From Caldilineaceae bacterium (GTDB lineage Bacteria; Chloroflexota; Anaerolineae; Caldilineales; Caldilineaceae): DNA of 33,849 bases. The notes beneath the pieces are model-generated. The model was not told where the DNA came from, ran no database searches, and was given only the letters and a program-made list of their open reading frames with translations. The position numbers and the translations under genes are program-made. Positions within the stretch are counted from its first letter, which is position 1; the number at the start of each line of letters is the position of its first letter. Shown in pieces: positions 20,497 through 28,056 of this stretch. The DNA is taken from positions 1-33,849 of the forward strand of contig JAPOVP010000030.1 in assembly GCA_026708085.1 (NCBI GenBank), read 5' to 3'.

Positions 20497-22761
20497 CTAC
20501 CGCCCCCCAACCCGTATCAACACCGTCCGCCGGCGCCAGACCACGGTCCGGTTCAGCAGTTGTCCCCTGATCCAGCCCTCAACCTGCTCCACCTCATCCG
20601 GCTGCATCTGCTCCGCCAGCCGCTCGGCATAGGACTTGCGCGCGCCAGGAGCCGGACTGAACCAGCGCCGGATGTGTGCTTCGGTAATACGCAGATCGGT
20701 GTCGGTGTCGATACGGTCCATCGAGACCCCCCCGGCCTGCGCCTCTTCAGGGAAGACGGCGGACAGGGCTGCCTGCAAAGTCTCCTCGTCCCAGTTGACC
20801 AAGGAGTCCGTCGTATCGGCGTAGATCGACTCTTCGGCCGCAACCAGCCGCTCGGCCAGTCCCGGTGGTAGCAGAGCGCGATCCCCCAAAGCGTAAATTC
20901 TCTGCGTATGTCTGGGTATCGTCTCGGCCAGCGCAAGCCAGCCGCCCGCGGCCAGGTGTGCGGCCAGATGTGCCAGGGCAGCCTCTTTGTCCACGCAGCC
21001 GAGCATGGCGTTGCGTCCGATGATCGCATCAAAACGGACCTCTTCCGTACCGAGCAGTTGCGCCGTCTCTTCCACCGCCCCCTGCAGTACAACAGGCCGC
21101 TCGACTTCGTCCAGGTTTTGCGCCTGCTCCTGCAGCGCCTGCCGGTCTGACTCGTTGAACGCCAGCGCATAGACGCCGCCTTCGGGCGCGCGTCGCAGCG
21201 CCTCCCAGGTCAGCAGGCCGCTGCCGGCATTCACATCCAGCACAACACTGTGCCGCTCAAGGGGGCCGCCGTCCAGAATGCGGTCCCGCAGCGCGGCGGT
21301 CGCTTCGCCGGCCTGTGCAATCGTACGCTGGAGCCAGCGATCGCGGGCGGACTCGTCGGGGGCGAATGTCAGAATTTCCGGCGGAGCGCCGAAGCCCTCC
21401 AGCATGGCGGCCAGTTGGGCCTCGCGGCGCTGGGTCACCGCGAGACTGATCCCGGCCTCATAGCCCTGGCCGGTCGGCTCATAAAAGACCCTGCCCTGCA
21501 GCGCGCCGGGAAGATACTGCTGCGCCACCCAGTGGTCCCGGTAAGCGTGCGGATAGAGATAGCCGGCCCCGTGCCCAAATCCTTCGCTGTCGCGGTTGCC
21601 GTCGCGCAGATGGCTGGGCACATCCGAATCGGGTTCATTGCTCACAGCCTCGAGCGCGTCGAAGAAAGCCAGCACCGAATTGGACTTTTCCGCGGTCGCC
21701 AGATAGAGCGCGGCCTGGGCCAGGGGGAAGTTGCCCTCCGGGAGGCCGACGCGGTCAAAGGCCTCGGCGCAGGCCGCGACCACCTGAATTGCTTGCGGGT
21801 CGGCCAGACCCACATCCTCGCTCGCCAGGATCAACATGCGCCGAAAGATATAACGCGGCTCCTCGCCGGCGTAGATCATCTTCGCCAGCCAGTAGAGCGC
21901 CGCATCCGGGTCGCTGCCGCGCAGGCTCTTGATGAAGGCGCTGATCGTATCGAAGTGATAGTCGCCCTCTTTGTCATATAGCACGGCGCGGCGCTGAATC
22001 GACTCCTCAGCAATGGCGAGTGAAATGCGGACGGTGCCGTCCGGGTCGGCGTCGGTGGTCTCGACGGCCAGCTCCAGCGCATTGAGCAGGGCGCGTGCAT
22101 CGCCATTGGCGACAGAGACCAGATGCTCGGTCGCCTCGTCCTCAATTTCAACGCGCCGGCCGCCGTAGCCGCGTTGAGGCGTGTCGAGAGCGTTCTGCAT
22201 GATCTGGCGCAGATGCTCTGCCTTCAGCGTCTTCAACTGAAAGATTCGGCTGCGGCTGACCAGGGCCTTGATGACTTCAAAGTAGGGGTTCTCGGTCGTG
22301 GCGCCGATAAAGGTAACCGTGCCGTTCTCCACCCAGGGCAGGAGGGCATCCTGCTGGGCCTTGTTGAAACGATGCACCTCATCGACAAAGAGAATTGTCC
22401 TCTGATCGTGAAGCGCCAACCTCTCCTGGGCCTCTGCCACCGTCGCGCGGATGTCCTTGACGCCGGCCAGAACAGCGTTAAGCGCGCTGAATTGGGCCGC
22501 AGTTGTGTTGGCGATCACCTGGGCCAGGGTCGTCTTGCCCGTACCGGGGGGACCGTAGAAAATCAGGCTGCTCAGCCGGTCCGCCTGAATTGCGCGCCGC
22601 AGGAGGCGGCCCGGGCCCACGATCGCTTCCTGACCGATGAACTCATCAAGAGTGCGGGGCCGCATGCGCGCGGCCAGGGGCGCGTTGGCGTCGATCCGTT
22701 CCGCGCGGGCTTGCGCGAACAGATCCTCCGCCGGCTTCCTTCCTTGGGTATAGGTCGCCAC
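20497..22761 (-). CDS. rarA: RarA/MgsA AAA+ ATPase fused to a methyltransferase-like domain
   Basis: RarA acts at stalled replication forks. From the preferred GTG start (22761) the protein is 754 residues: a clamp-loader-like AAA+ domain with [12 protein letters not shown] (about 34-45), Walker A GPPGTGKT (70-77), Walker [11 protein letters not shown] and sensor 1 FIGATTENP, then the tetramerisation region ending in the RarA signature [21 protein letters not shown]. The last roughly 250 residues add a Rossmann methyltransferase-like domain ([31 protein letters not shown]). Fusions of RarA to an uncharacterised domain are known in cyanobacteria and relatives. The frame stays open to a TTG at 22923, but GGGAGG before GTG 22761 and the poor content upstream favour the shorter form. 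Confidence 0.85.
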   Translation of the reverse strand: MATYTQGRKPAEDLFAQARAERIDANAPLAARMRPRTLDEFIGQEAIVGPGRLLRRAIQADRLSSLIFYGPPGTGKTTLAQVIANTTAAQFSALNAVLAGVKDIRATVAEAQERLALHDQRTILFVDEVHRFNKAQQDALLPWVENGTVTFIGATTENPYFEVIKALVSRSRIFQLKTLKAEHLRQIMQNALDTPQRGYGGRRVEIEDEATEHLVSVANGDARALLNALELAVETTDADPDGTVRISLAIAEESIQRRAVLYDKEGDYHFDTISAFIKSLRGSDPDAALYWLAKMIYAGEEPRYIFRRMLILASEDVGLADPQAIQVVAACAEAFDRVGLPEGNFPLAQAALYLATAEKSNSVLAFFDALEAVSNEPDSDVPSHLRDGNRDSEGFGHGAGYLYPHAYRDHWVAQQYLPGALQGRVFYEPTGQGYEAGISLAVTQRREAQLAAMLEGFGAPPEILTFAPDESARDRWLQRTIAQAGEATAALRDRILDGGPLERHSVVLDVNAGSGLLTWEALRRAPEGGVYALAFNESDRQALQEQAQNLDEVERPVVLQGAVEETAQLLGTEEVRFDAIIGRNAMLGCVDKEAALAHLAAHLAAGGWLALAETIPRHTQRIYALGDRALLPPGLAERLVAAEESIYADTTDSLVNWDEETLQAALSAVFPEEAQAGGVSMDRIDTDTDLRITEAHIRRWFSPAPGARKSYAERLAEQMQPDEVEQVEGWIRGQLLNRTVVWRRRTVLIRVGGR

Positions 22762-23267
22762 AACGTAACTGACCTCCCGCTGGCTGGCCCCAGGCAGTTC
22801 TCTAATGAACTCTGGCCTGCATCTGGCGTCAAAGGCAAAGACAGAAGGCGATTGGCGTACAGAAGGCGGGGATAAACAATCCACATACGGGGAAACTGGG
22901 GATAACTTCGGGGATAACCCCAAAAAAAGTGGATAAGGTCTGCCTATAACCCCGATGTTTCTTTATCCCCATTTTCCGAGAGTTATACTCAGTTGGGTAC
23001 AACTTGGGGGTAATTAATACATCTTGTGTCGAGCATTTGTTCGGCGGATCACCCCATCCAGATCTTTCCTGCGCTTCCCTCTGAATTGTCCCCACTGAAA
23101 TCGCGCCCCTCGGGCCGCCCAGCCACTACATACAGTCACTCTTCCATCACATCACCACATATAGTTCCTTGAATTCACATATCCCCATTTCCCCAGACCC
23201 TACGAAGTCATACTAAATTAAAAACTAAAGAAAGTCTGAAAAAAAAATTCTTCAAAAACAGGAAAAG
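22762..23267. promoter_or_regulatory. Intergenic region with clustered DnaA-box-like words and an A/T-rich tract
   Basis: Several words resemble the DnaA box TTATCCACA. On the minus strand TTATCCCCA lies at about 22888-22896 (8 of 9 matches) and TTATCCACT at about 22929-22937 (8 of 9). On the plus strand TTATCCCCA lies at about 22963-22971 (8 of 9). Two further GGGGATAA words lie near 22869 and 22910. An A/T-rich tract with nine consecutive As follows at about 23205-23290. The spacing is compact, within about 110 bases. The arrangement resembles a replication origin or a DnaA-controlled promoter, but no dnaA or dnaN is in view. Confidence 0.3.
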
Positions 23268-23849
23268 TCAATCAGAATCAAGAAGAATGGAATCCGGTGA
23301 GAAATGAGGCAGCGGATTCGAATATCCGCCCCACCCGTCAACGACAACATACGGAACAAAACGGATACCAAAATGGAAGTGTCGTCCTGCCTCGGGCATA
23401 TGACTGTAGTAGCCGAGCAGCTCACCCCGCTCCACACGCTGCCCCGCGTCGACAACAAAATTCTGCAAACGCGTGTAGAGGGATTCCCCCCACGGGTGGG
23501 CGATGCAGATGAAGCGACCATACCGTTCGCGGTCATTGCCGATTGTGGTTATGACGCCACTGTCGGCCGCGATGATTCTCTCACTGGGGACCATTTCAAA
23601 GTCGACACCATTGTGTCCGAGGAGCGCCTTGGCGCCGACGACAAAACGGCGGTAGTACTCCGGGCGGGCCCCCCACTCCTGGACGACGCGCCGCCGGCCT
23701 TCAAATGGCGCCGTCAGGTAGACGCCTTCCGGTTCGAAACTCCCGTTTTCGATTGCACCTTGAACAAAGTCGAAAGACATGGGCTGGGAGTGGGTTAAAC
23801 CTTGATAGTTGCGGTGTCCAGACCTCACGCCAGCGTCTGAAGAAGCCAC
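23268..23849 (-). CDS. M23-family (LytM) metallopeptidase
   Basis: This protein of at most 193 residues has the M23 zinc-peptidase core: HNGVDFE (HxxxD ligand pair) and HFHFGIR (HxH). The domain includes the typical lipoyl-like turn GQRVERGELLGYYSH. Such enzymes cut peptide cross-links in peptidoglycan. I see no signal peptide or anchor, so it is either cytoplasmic, exported by another route or regulatory. The start is uncertain: GTG 23849 or ATG 23780 (MSFDFVQ, 170 residues), neither with a clear ribosome-binding site. Residue content upstream of the ATG is low-complexity, so ATG 23780 may be the true start. Confidence 0.8.
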   Translation of the reverse strand: MASSDAGVRSGHRNYQGLTHSQPMSFDFVQGAIENGSFEPEGVYLTAPFEGRRRVVQEWGARPEYYRRFVVGAKALLGHNGVDFEMVPSERIIAADSGVITTIGNDRERYGRFICIAHPWGESLYTRLQNFVVDAGQRVERGELLGYYSHMPEAGRHFHFGIRFVPYVVVDGWGGYSNPLPHFSPDSILLDSD

Positions 23850-24055
23850 GATTTGGACCGGCAGAGTCGGACGGCGTCGGTCACAAACTTAACTCAATTT
23901 CTCTGTTGGAATTCGACAACAACGCTATGAAAAGGTATACTTATCGAATGCGCCCTTTACGGTGCAGGACGCAACAGACCGGGACATGAGAGGCCTTCGA
24001 GTAGTATAGTTGTGTCCGCGGAATTGACAAAGATAATCACGACAAGGACGGATCG

Positions 24056-24418
24056 ATGCCAATTTATGAACTGGTCTGCAAAGAGTGCAGTCATCAATAC
24101 GAACGCATCGTGTCATTTTCCAGCACCGATCTTCCCGCTTGCCCGGCCTGCAGTTCGGTCGAAGTCACCCGGCTTCCGAGCAAGCCGGCCATTCACTTCA
24201 AGGGTAGTGGATGGTACATCACCGACAGCAAGAAGGAGGATGAAAAGAAGAAGGCTGCAGCCCAGAAGACAGCGGCGCAAAAGACTGACAGCAATGGGTC
24301 CGGACCTGAAAAAGCCACAGAGAGCGAATCGAAAGACGAGTCCAAGAGCGAAACCAAAGCGGAGTCGAATACCAGCTCCTCAAGCGAATCCAAGAGCACC
24401 GCAAAAGAAGAAGGATAG
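24056..24418 (+). CDS. FmdB-type zinc-ribbon protein
   Basis: The first 55 residues of this 120-residue protein match the FmdB regulatory-protein family: MPIYELVCKECSHQYE with Cys8 and Cys11, a second pair CPAC (Cys29, Cys32) and the KPAIHFKGSGWYITD ending. The rest is an unusual Lys/Ala/Glu/Ser-rich tail of about 65 residues, probably disordered. FmdB proteins are widespread small zinc proteins; a role in transcription has been suggested for a few members. AAGGAC lies seven bases before the ATG at 24056. The terminator-like hairpin 130 bases downstream probably ends its transcript. Confidence 0.88.
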   Translation: MPIYELVCKECSHQYERIVSFSSTDLPACPACSSVEVTRLPSKPAIHFKGSGWYITDSKKEDEKKKAAAQKTAAQKTDSNGSGPEKATESESKDESKSETKAESNTSSSSESKSTAKEEG

Positions 24419-24545
24419 TCTTTGCCCGTTTTGGCCGCGGCTGTCATGAGGGAAGGCGGTACCCTTGCCAGCGCGGTCGCGCACCTGAAATCATATCGCG
24501 TGCAAACTGCGGAGTGGCAGTGCAATGGACCACTCCGGTTTATCG

Positions 24546-24575
24546 ACACCCTTGCCGATTCAGTAAGGGTGTTTT
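24546..24575 (+). terminator. Rho-independent terminator after the FmdB gene
   Basis: ACACCCTT (24546-24553) pairs with AAGGGTGT (24565-24572), followed by TTT. The 11-base loop is large but the orientation fits transcription from the zinc-ribbon gene. On the minus strand there is no T tract. Confidence 0.55.
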
Positions 24576-24658
24576 GTACTGTTAAGGGGGCGTTGCGGGA
24601 CGAAGGATCTGGAGTCTGCGGAGCGAGTGAGGGTATCTCCGCGCATGCCGCCTCGCCT

Positions 24659-25420
24659 TCAGGGAGCCGCCTCCAGTTTGTCAGCCAGAAGGGAGGCGAG
24701 AAAGGTGCGCTCCTGGTCGCCGTCGAAGAGGATCTTGATCCGTTTATCCACGCCCTCTTCGCTAACTTCCGTAATCACACCGTCACCGAAATGTGTGTGA
24801 ACAATGCGCTGGCCGCAAGCGAGCTGCGCCAGCGCGCGCTGCTGCGACCGGGTCGGCGCCGGCGCTTTGACTGCGGCCGCCTCCTGCAGCGACGTAGCAA
24901 TGTTCGCCTCCCGGTCCCGCCAGGCCTCCGCCAGCGTGCCAACCGTCTGCTCCGGATTCCTGGAAAGGGAGAAGCGCAACTGATTGGCGTTCTGCACAGC
25001 CGCGGCCAGCGCATCCATCGAGACGCCTTTCTCCCGGCTGTTATGGTCACCCAGCGCGGTCAGACGTCTGGCCCGGCTCAACACCGACAAGAAACGGTCC
25101 ATCTGCTTGAGCGGGTCGTCAAACGGGTCGATCACAGCCAGTTGGATGCCATGCAGCCGGCACAGCTCATCGCGTGTCTGGTCGCGCTGCTCCTCTTCCA
25201 GCAGCTCCCAGTCGTCACGGCGACGCCGCCCTTTGCCGGTCAGGCCGGAGAAGCGCACGGCGATACCGACCGGCTGGCACAGATAGTCCAGTTTGAGACG
25301 GCGGCGGGTGGCAGGGTTGATCAACCAGTCCGGGCTGACATTGGACTGCAGGTCGGCGTCATTGAATACGCGGGCGAAAATCTCGCGCCAGGCGTTCACT
25401 GATAGATACGCGGTTGACAT
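24659..25420 (-). CDS. Unknown protein, possible nuclease-like N-terminus and Tudor-like C-terminus
   Basis: I do not recognise this 253-residue protein by name. The C-terminal 50 residues (RIVHTHFGDGVITEVSEEG..IKILFDGDQERTFL) resemble the SH3/Tudor-like tail of UvrD/PcrA helicases, which contacts RNA polymerase. The N-terminal half (KLDYLCQPVGIAVRFSGL, then R-rich, then RDELCRLHGIQLAVID) has the layout of PD-(D/E)xK-like nuclease folds, but the key acidic residue at the IAVRF position is Arg here, so it may be inactive. The middle is helical. The start ATG at 25420 has only a weak ribosome-binding site. DNA repair or transcription-linked function is a guess from the tail alone. Confidence 0.7.
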   Translation of the reverse strand: MSTAYLSVNAWREIFARVFNDADLQSNVSPDWLINPATRRRLKLDYLCQPVGIAVRFSGLTGKGRRRRDDWELLEEEQRDQTRDELCRLHGIQLAVIDPFDDPLKQMDRFLSVLSRARRLTALGDHNSREKGVSMDALAAAVQNANQLRFSLSRNPEQTVGTLAEAWRDREANIATSLQEAAAVKAPAPTRSQQRALAQLACGQRIVHTHFGDGVITEVSEEGVDKRIKILFDGDQERTFLASLLADKLEAAP

Positions 25421-25585
25421 GGAATTGCGGCCTTGGAAACTTTCGGTTTACAGTCTTTCGCAGGTACACGCTCGGCAACTGAAAGCTGACTGCCGAAAAC
25501 GGCGCCGGGAAGAAAATATATTGTACAGAACCGTACCTGCCAGGCAAAAAGCGGCAGGCGTTCACCAGCAACATCATCCACCGCT

Positions 25586-27241
25586 ATGACGAGACCGGAC
25601 AGCCGCAGCGCAGACGCCCGGAACGGCAACGGAGGCGTGCGGGCGCTGGACAGCAGAGGCATCGCCAGCGCCGCGACGCTGGTCATGCTGCTGTTCATCC
25701 TCAGCCGGGGAACGGGCCTGCTGCGGGAGATGATCATCGGCGCCCGCTTCGGCACCGCGGCCGACCTGGACGCCTACCTGGCCGCATTCCGCATTCCGGA
25801 CCTGCTCTTCCAACTGGTGGCCGGCGGCGCCTTGGGCAGTGCCTTCATCCCCACCTTCGCCGCCGCTTGGACAGAGGGCAGCCAGCAACAGGCATGGCTG
25901 CTGTTCAGCCGCGTCCTGAACCTGTTGACCCTGTTTCTCGTCATCCTCTGTGGCTTGGCGATGCTCTTCGCCGAACCCCTCGTCGCCGGGTTGATTGCGC
26001 CGGGCTTTTCCGTCGAGCAGCAGCGGTTGACCGCCTCGTTGATGCGCTGGATGCTGGCGAGCACGGTCGTCTTCGGCGCCAGCGGCCTGATCATGGGCGC
26101 GCTCAATGCGGTGCAGCATTTCCTGCTGCCGGCCTTCGCGCCCGTGCTCTACAACTGCGCTATCATCGCCGGCGCCTGGCTGCTCGCGCCGGTGCTGGGC
26201 ATTCACGGCCTGGTGATCGGCGTGGCCGGCGGCTCCGTGCTGCACCTGCTCGTGCAGCTGCCGGCGCTCCTGCGGCAGAAAGTGCGCTACCGCTTCAGCT
26301 TCCGTATTGGCGATGCGCAGGTGCGGGAGGTGGCGCGGCTGATGGGGCCGCGCGTGCTGGGGCTGCTCTTTGTGCAGCTCAACTTTCTCGTCAACACGAT
26401 CCTGGCCAGCGGCCTGCCGGACGGCAGCCTCAGCGCCCTCAACTACGCCTGGCTGCTGATGCTGCTGCCGCAGGGCATCTTTGCCCAGGCCGTGGCGACC
26501 GTTGCCTTCCCCACCTTCTCGGCGCAGGTAGCGGCCGGCGATCGCGCGCAGTTGCTGGCAACGCTCTCCGGCCTGCTGCGGCTGATTCTTTTCCTGTCGA
26601 TACCGGCTGCCTTCCTGCTCTATGTGCTGGACGAGCCCCTGATCGAGCTTCTCTTCCAGCGGGGGCGCTTCGACGCTTCCAGCACCCAGGCCGTCGCCTA
26701 CGCGCTGCGCTTTTTTGCCCTCGGGCTGGTGGCCCACGCCGTGGTCGAGATCGTGGTGCGGGTCTTCTACGCTCTCCACGACACGGCAACACCGGTGGTC
26801 GCCGGCGTCGCCACCGTGGCGCTCAACATTCTCCTCAGCCTGGCCCTGATTGGCCGCTTGAGTTTTGGCGGCCTCGCCCTGGCCAACAGCATCGCCACCG
26901 CGCTGGAGATGGTCGTTCTGCTGTTTCTGCTGGCGCGAAAAGTGCGTGCGCCCAACCAGGCAACGGGGCAGGCAACAACCGTGCAGGGCCTGCCCGTGCG
27001 CCAGCTGCTGACCAGCGGGGCGCGCTCGCTGCTGGCGTCCGCGGTCATGGCCGGCGCAATCCTTCTCGGGCTCGAACTTCTGCCCAGCGGCAGCGCCGTC
27101 TTCGGGATACCCGCCGGCTGGGTCGCGGCGGTCGTAGGGGCCGGGCTGGGCGTCCTCGTCTATGTGGCTGCCAGTTATCTTCTGGGCAGCGCCGAAATTC
27201 GGCAGCTGGCGGCACTGGCGCGCAGGCACGCGCAAACATAG
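25586..27241 (+). CDS. murJ: Lipid II flippase MurJ
   Basis: MurJ flips lipid II across the cytoplasmic membrane for peptidoglycan synthesis. The 551-residue protein is almost wholly hydrophobic, with about 14 predicted helices, and starts with the family hallmark GTGLLREMIIGARFGTAADLDAY followed by AFRIPDLLFQLVAGGALGSAFIPTF. Conserved basic residues (Arg in GLLRE and in AFRIPD) line the cavity in characterised MurJ. The C-terminal half shows RGRFD and other MurJ-typical loops. Length fits the family (about 510-550). Gene order is unremarkable, except that 66 bases after the stop the IS1595 element begins. Confidence 0.95.
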   Translation: MTRPDSRSADARNGNGGVRALDSRGIASAATLVMLLFILSRGTGLLREMIIGARFGTAADLDAYLAAFRIPDLLFQLVAGGALGSAFIPTFAAAWTEGSQQQAWLLFSRVLNLLTLFLVILCGLAMLFAEPLVAGLIAPGFSVEQQRLTASLMRWMLASTVVFGASGLIMGALNAVQHFLLPAFAPVLYNCAIIAGAWLLAPVLGIHGLVIGVAGGSVLHLLVQLPALLRQKVRYRFSFRIGDAQVREVARLMGPRVLGLLFVQLNFLVNTILASGLPDGSLSALNYAWLLMLLPQGIFAQAVATVAFPTFSAQVAAGDRAQLLATLSGLLRLILFLSIPAAFLLYVLDEPLIELLFQRGRFDASSTQAVAYALRFFALGLVAHAVVEIVVRVFYALHDTATPVVAGVATVALNILLSLALIGRLSFGGLALANSIATALEMVVLLFLLARKVRAPNQATGQATTVQGLPVRQLLTSGARSLLASAVMAGAILLGLELLPSGSAVFGIPAGWVAAVVGAGLGVLVYVAASYLLGSAEIRQLAALARRHAQT

Positions 27242-27299
27242 AGCTAACCGAACGCTAACACAGGAGTAAGCAACCGCAGCTATACTGGATTCGTAATGG

Positions 27300-27307
27300 T
27301 ATAATAA
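27300..27307. repeat. Left target-site duplication
   Basis: TATAATAA directly abuts the left inverted repeat and is repeated exactly at 31870-31877. Eight-base AT-rich duplications are characteristic of IS1595-family transposition. In the undisturbed locus this sequence would read TGGTATAATAA, an extended -10-like element. Confidence 0.92.
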
Positions 27308-27332
27308 GGGGCTTATATCGCAAACTAAACAG
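27308..27332 (+). repeat. Left terminal inverted repeat
   Basis: These 25 bases, GGGGCTTATATCGCAAACTA followed by AACAG, are the exact reverse complement of 31845-31869. The outer GGGG abuts the target duplication. Confidence 0.93.
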
Positions 27333-27366
27333 CCCTCGCCAGAGCAGTAGCCAAAGTACGATTCAG

Positions 27367-27413
27367 CATGATCAGACAAACCCCCCTTTTGTGGGTGGGC
27401 TTGTCTGATCATG
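27367..27413. terminator. Large palindromic hairpin near the left end
   Basis: CATGATCAGACAA (27367-27379) pairs perfectly with TTGTCTGATCATG (27401-27413). The 21-base interior can pair further (CCCCCC with GGGTGGG). It lies just downstream of the minus-strand coiled-coil gene, so it probably terminates that transcript and could also block transcription from the host side into the element. Confidence 0.55.
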
Positions 27414-27418
27414 TCGCA

Positions 27419-27808
27419 TCAGTTGTCAAAGAAATTCCTATGACTGTACCCCCGCCAAGGGATGGGCGTCCCATCCGGGTACGTGGAAGGGGCACCGGGT
27501 GGTGGCGGGGTCGGGGGCGGAGGTTGAGTTTGCCTACTTTCTGCCCAAGATTTGTAAATGTTGCGTTCGGTTGTGATGAGCCTAACGTTCTCCTGCGCCT
27601 GACCAAGATCGAGTTTGAGAATTTCTTTCTCCGCACGTTCCCGGTCGAGTTCTCGCTTGATATTGGAAAGCTCCACCTCACGAAGCCCATCTTGTAAACG
27701 GAGCCTATCCCGTTCATTCTTGATCTCGTGAAATTCTTTAAGCCTGTCCTTCGTTATCCGCACTTGGTGCTCTTTGGCAAACTCTGTGCCATCATCTGAG
27801 GTAGCCAT
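27419..27808 (-). CDS. Coiled-coil protein with proline-rich tail (element cargo)
   Basis: I do not recognise this 129-residue protein. Residues about 18-90 are strongly charged with heptad-like leucines and isoleucines (LKEFHEIKNERDRLRLQDG, then ERAEKEILKLDLGQ), consistent with a long coiled coil. Residues 95-105 are a Pro/Thr run (QPPPPTPPPPG). The C-terminus is polar and aromatic. An excellent ribosome-binding site, AAAGGAG, lies 8 bases before the ATG at 27808. It is divergent from the transposase and shares the leader region with it, suggesting a role in controlling or assisting transposition. A structural or DNA-binding accessory role is inference. Confidence 0.7.
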   Translation of the reverse strand: MATSDDGTEFAKEHQVRITKDRLKEFHEIKNERDRLRLQDGLREVELSNIKRELDRERAEKEILKLDLGQAQENVRLITTERNIYKSWAESRQTQPPPPTPPPPGAPSTYPDGTPIPWRGYSHRNFFDN

Positions 27809-27835
27809 TGTTTTCTCCTTTCATGGCTGCTGTCC

Positions 27836-27865
27836 AGCCAGTCGCTGCTGATACAGCGACTGGCT
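27836..27865. other. Perfect 12-bp hairpin in the transposase leader
   Basis: AGCCAGTCGCTG (27836-27847), loop CTGATA and CAGCGACTGGCT (27854-27865) form a perfect 12-bp stem. The sequence CTTCTTCTTT that follows could support termination on the plus strand, which would attenuate transcription entering the transposase from outside. CAGCCAG words recur in the repeats further downstream. Confidence 0.5.
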
Positions 27866-27886
27866 CTTCTTCTTTCCGTACTTACG

Positions 27887-27907
27887 CCCCCAATTTACCA
27901 TTGGGGG
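27887..27907. other. Second hairpin in the transposase leader
   Basis: CCCCCAAT (27887-27894), loop TTACC and ATTGGGGG (27900-27907) form a perfect 8-bp stem. It lies between the 12-bp hairpin and the tandem repeats. Confidence 0.5.
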
Positions 27908-27928
27908 TCGCGAAGATCAAATTGGTAA

Positions 27929-27992
27929 TGTGCGTTACAAATACAGCCAGTAGCCTAAATTGTGCGTTGCGAATTCAGCCAGCAGCCCAATT
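27929..27992. repeat. Two 32-bp imperfect tandem repeats
   Basis: Unit one starts TGTGCGTTACAAATACAGCC at 27929 and unit two starts TGTGCGTTGCGAATTCAGCC at 27961. About 26 of the 32 positions agree. They lie just upstream of the transposase promoter and may be binding sites for the transposase or another element-encoded protein. Confidence 0.6.
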
Positions 27993-28026
27993 TGACAAAA
28001 ATCGCAAAATCGTTTAGTATTGTTCG

Positions 28027-28032
28027 TATAAT
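28027..28032 (+). promoter_or_regulatory. -10 box of the transposase gene
   Basis: TATAAT is perfect and sits 25 bases before the transposase ATG. No good -35 lies at the usual spacing: TTGACA at 27992-27997 is 29 bases away, too far for normal sigma-70 spacing. Such a poor spacing might keep expression low or require an activator. Confidence 0.5.
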
Positions 28033-28056
28033 CGAGCAGCGAAAGGGGCGATAGCG

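Noticed and set aside
22762..22923. 54 extra N-terminal codons for RarA from a TTG
   Set aside because: TTG start, no ribosome-binding site and non-family sequence; GTG 22761 with GGGAGG upstream fits better.
22860..22980. CRISPR array from the repeated GGGGATAA words
   Set aside because: The words are too short, lie in both orientations and have no regular spacing.
25574..27412. 612-codon minus-strand open frame over murJ
   Set aside because: It is antisense to murJ, rich in His, Gln and Arg, and crosses the element boundary.
27992..27997. TTGACA as -35 of the transposase promoter
   Set aside because: Spacing of 29 bases to the -10 is too long for a normal sigma-70 promoter.
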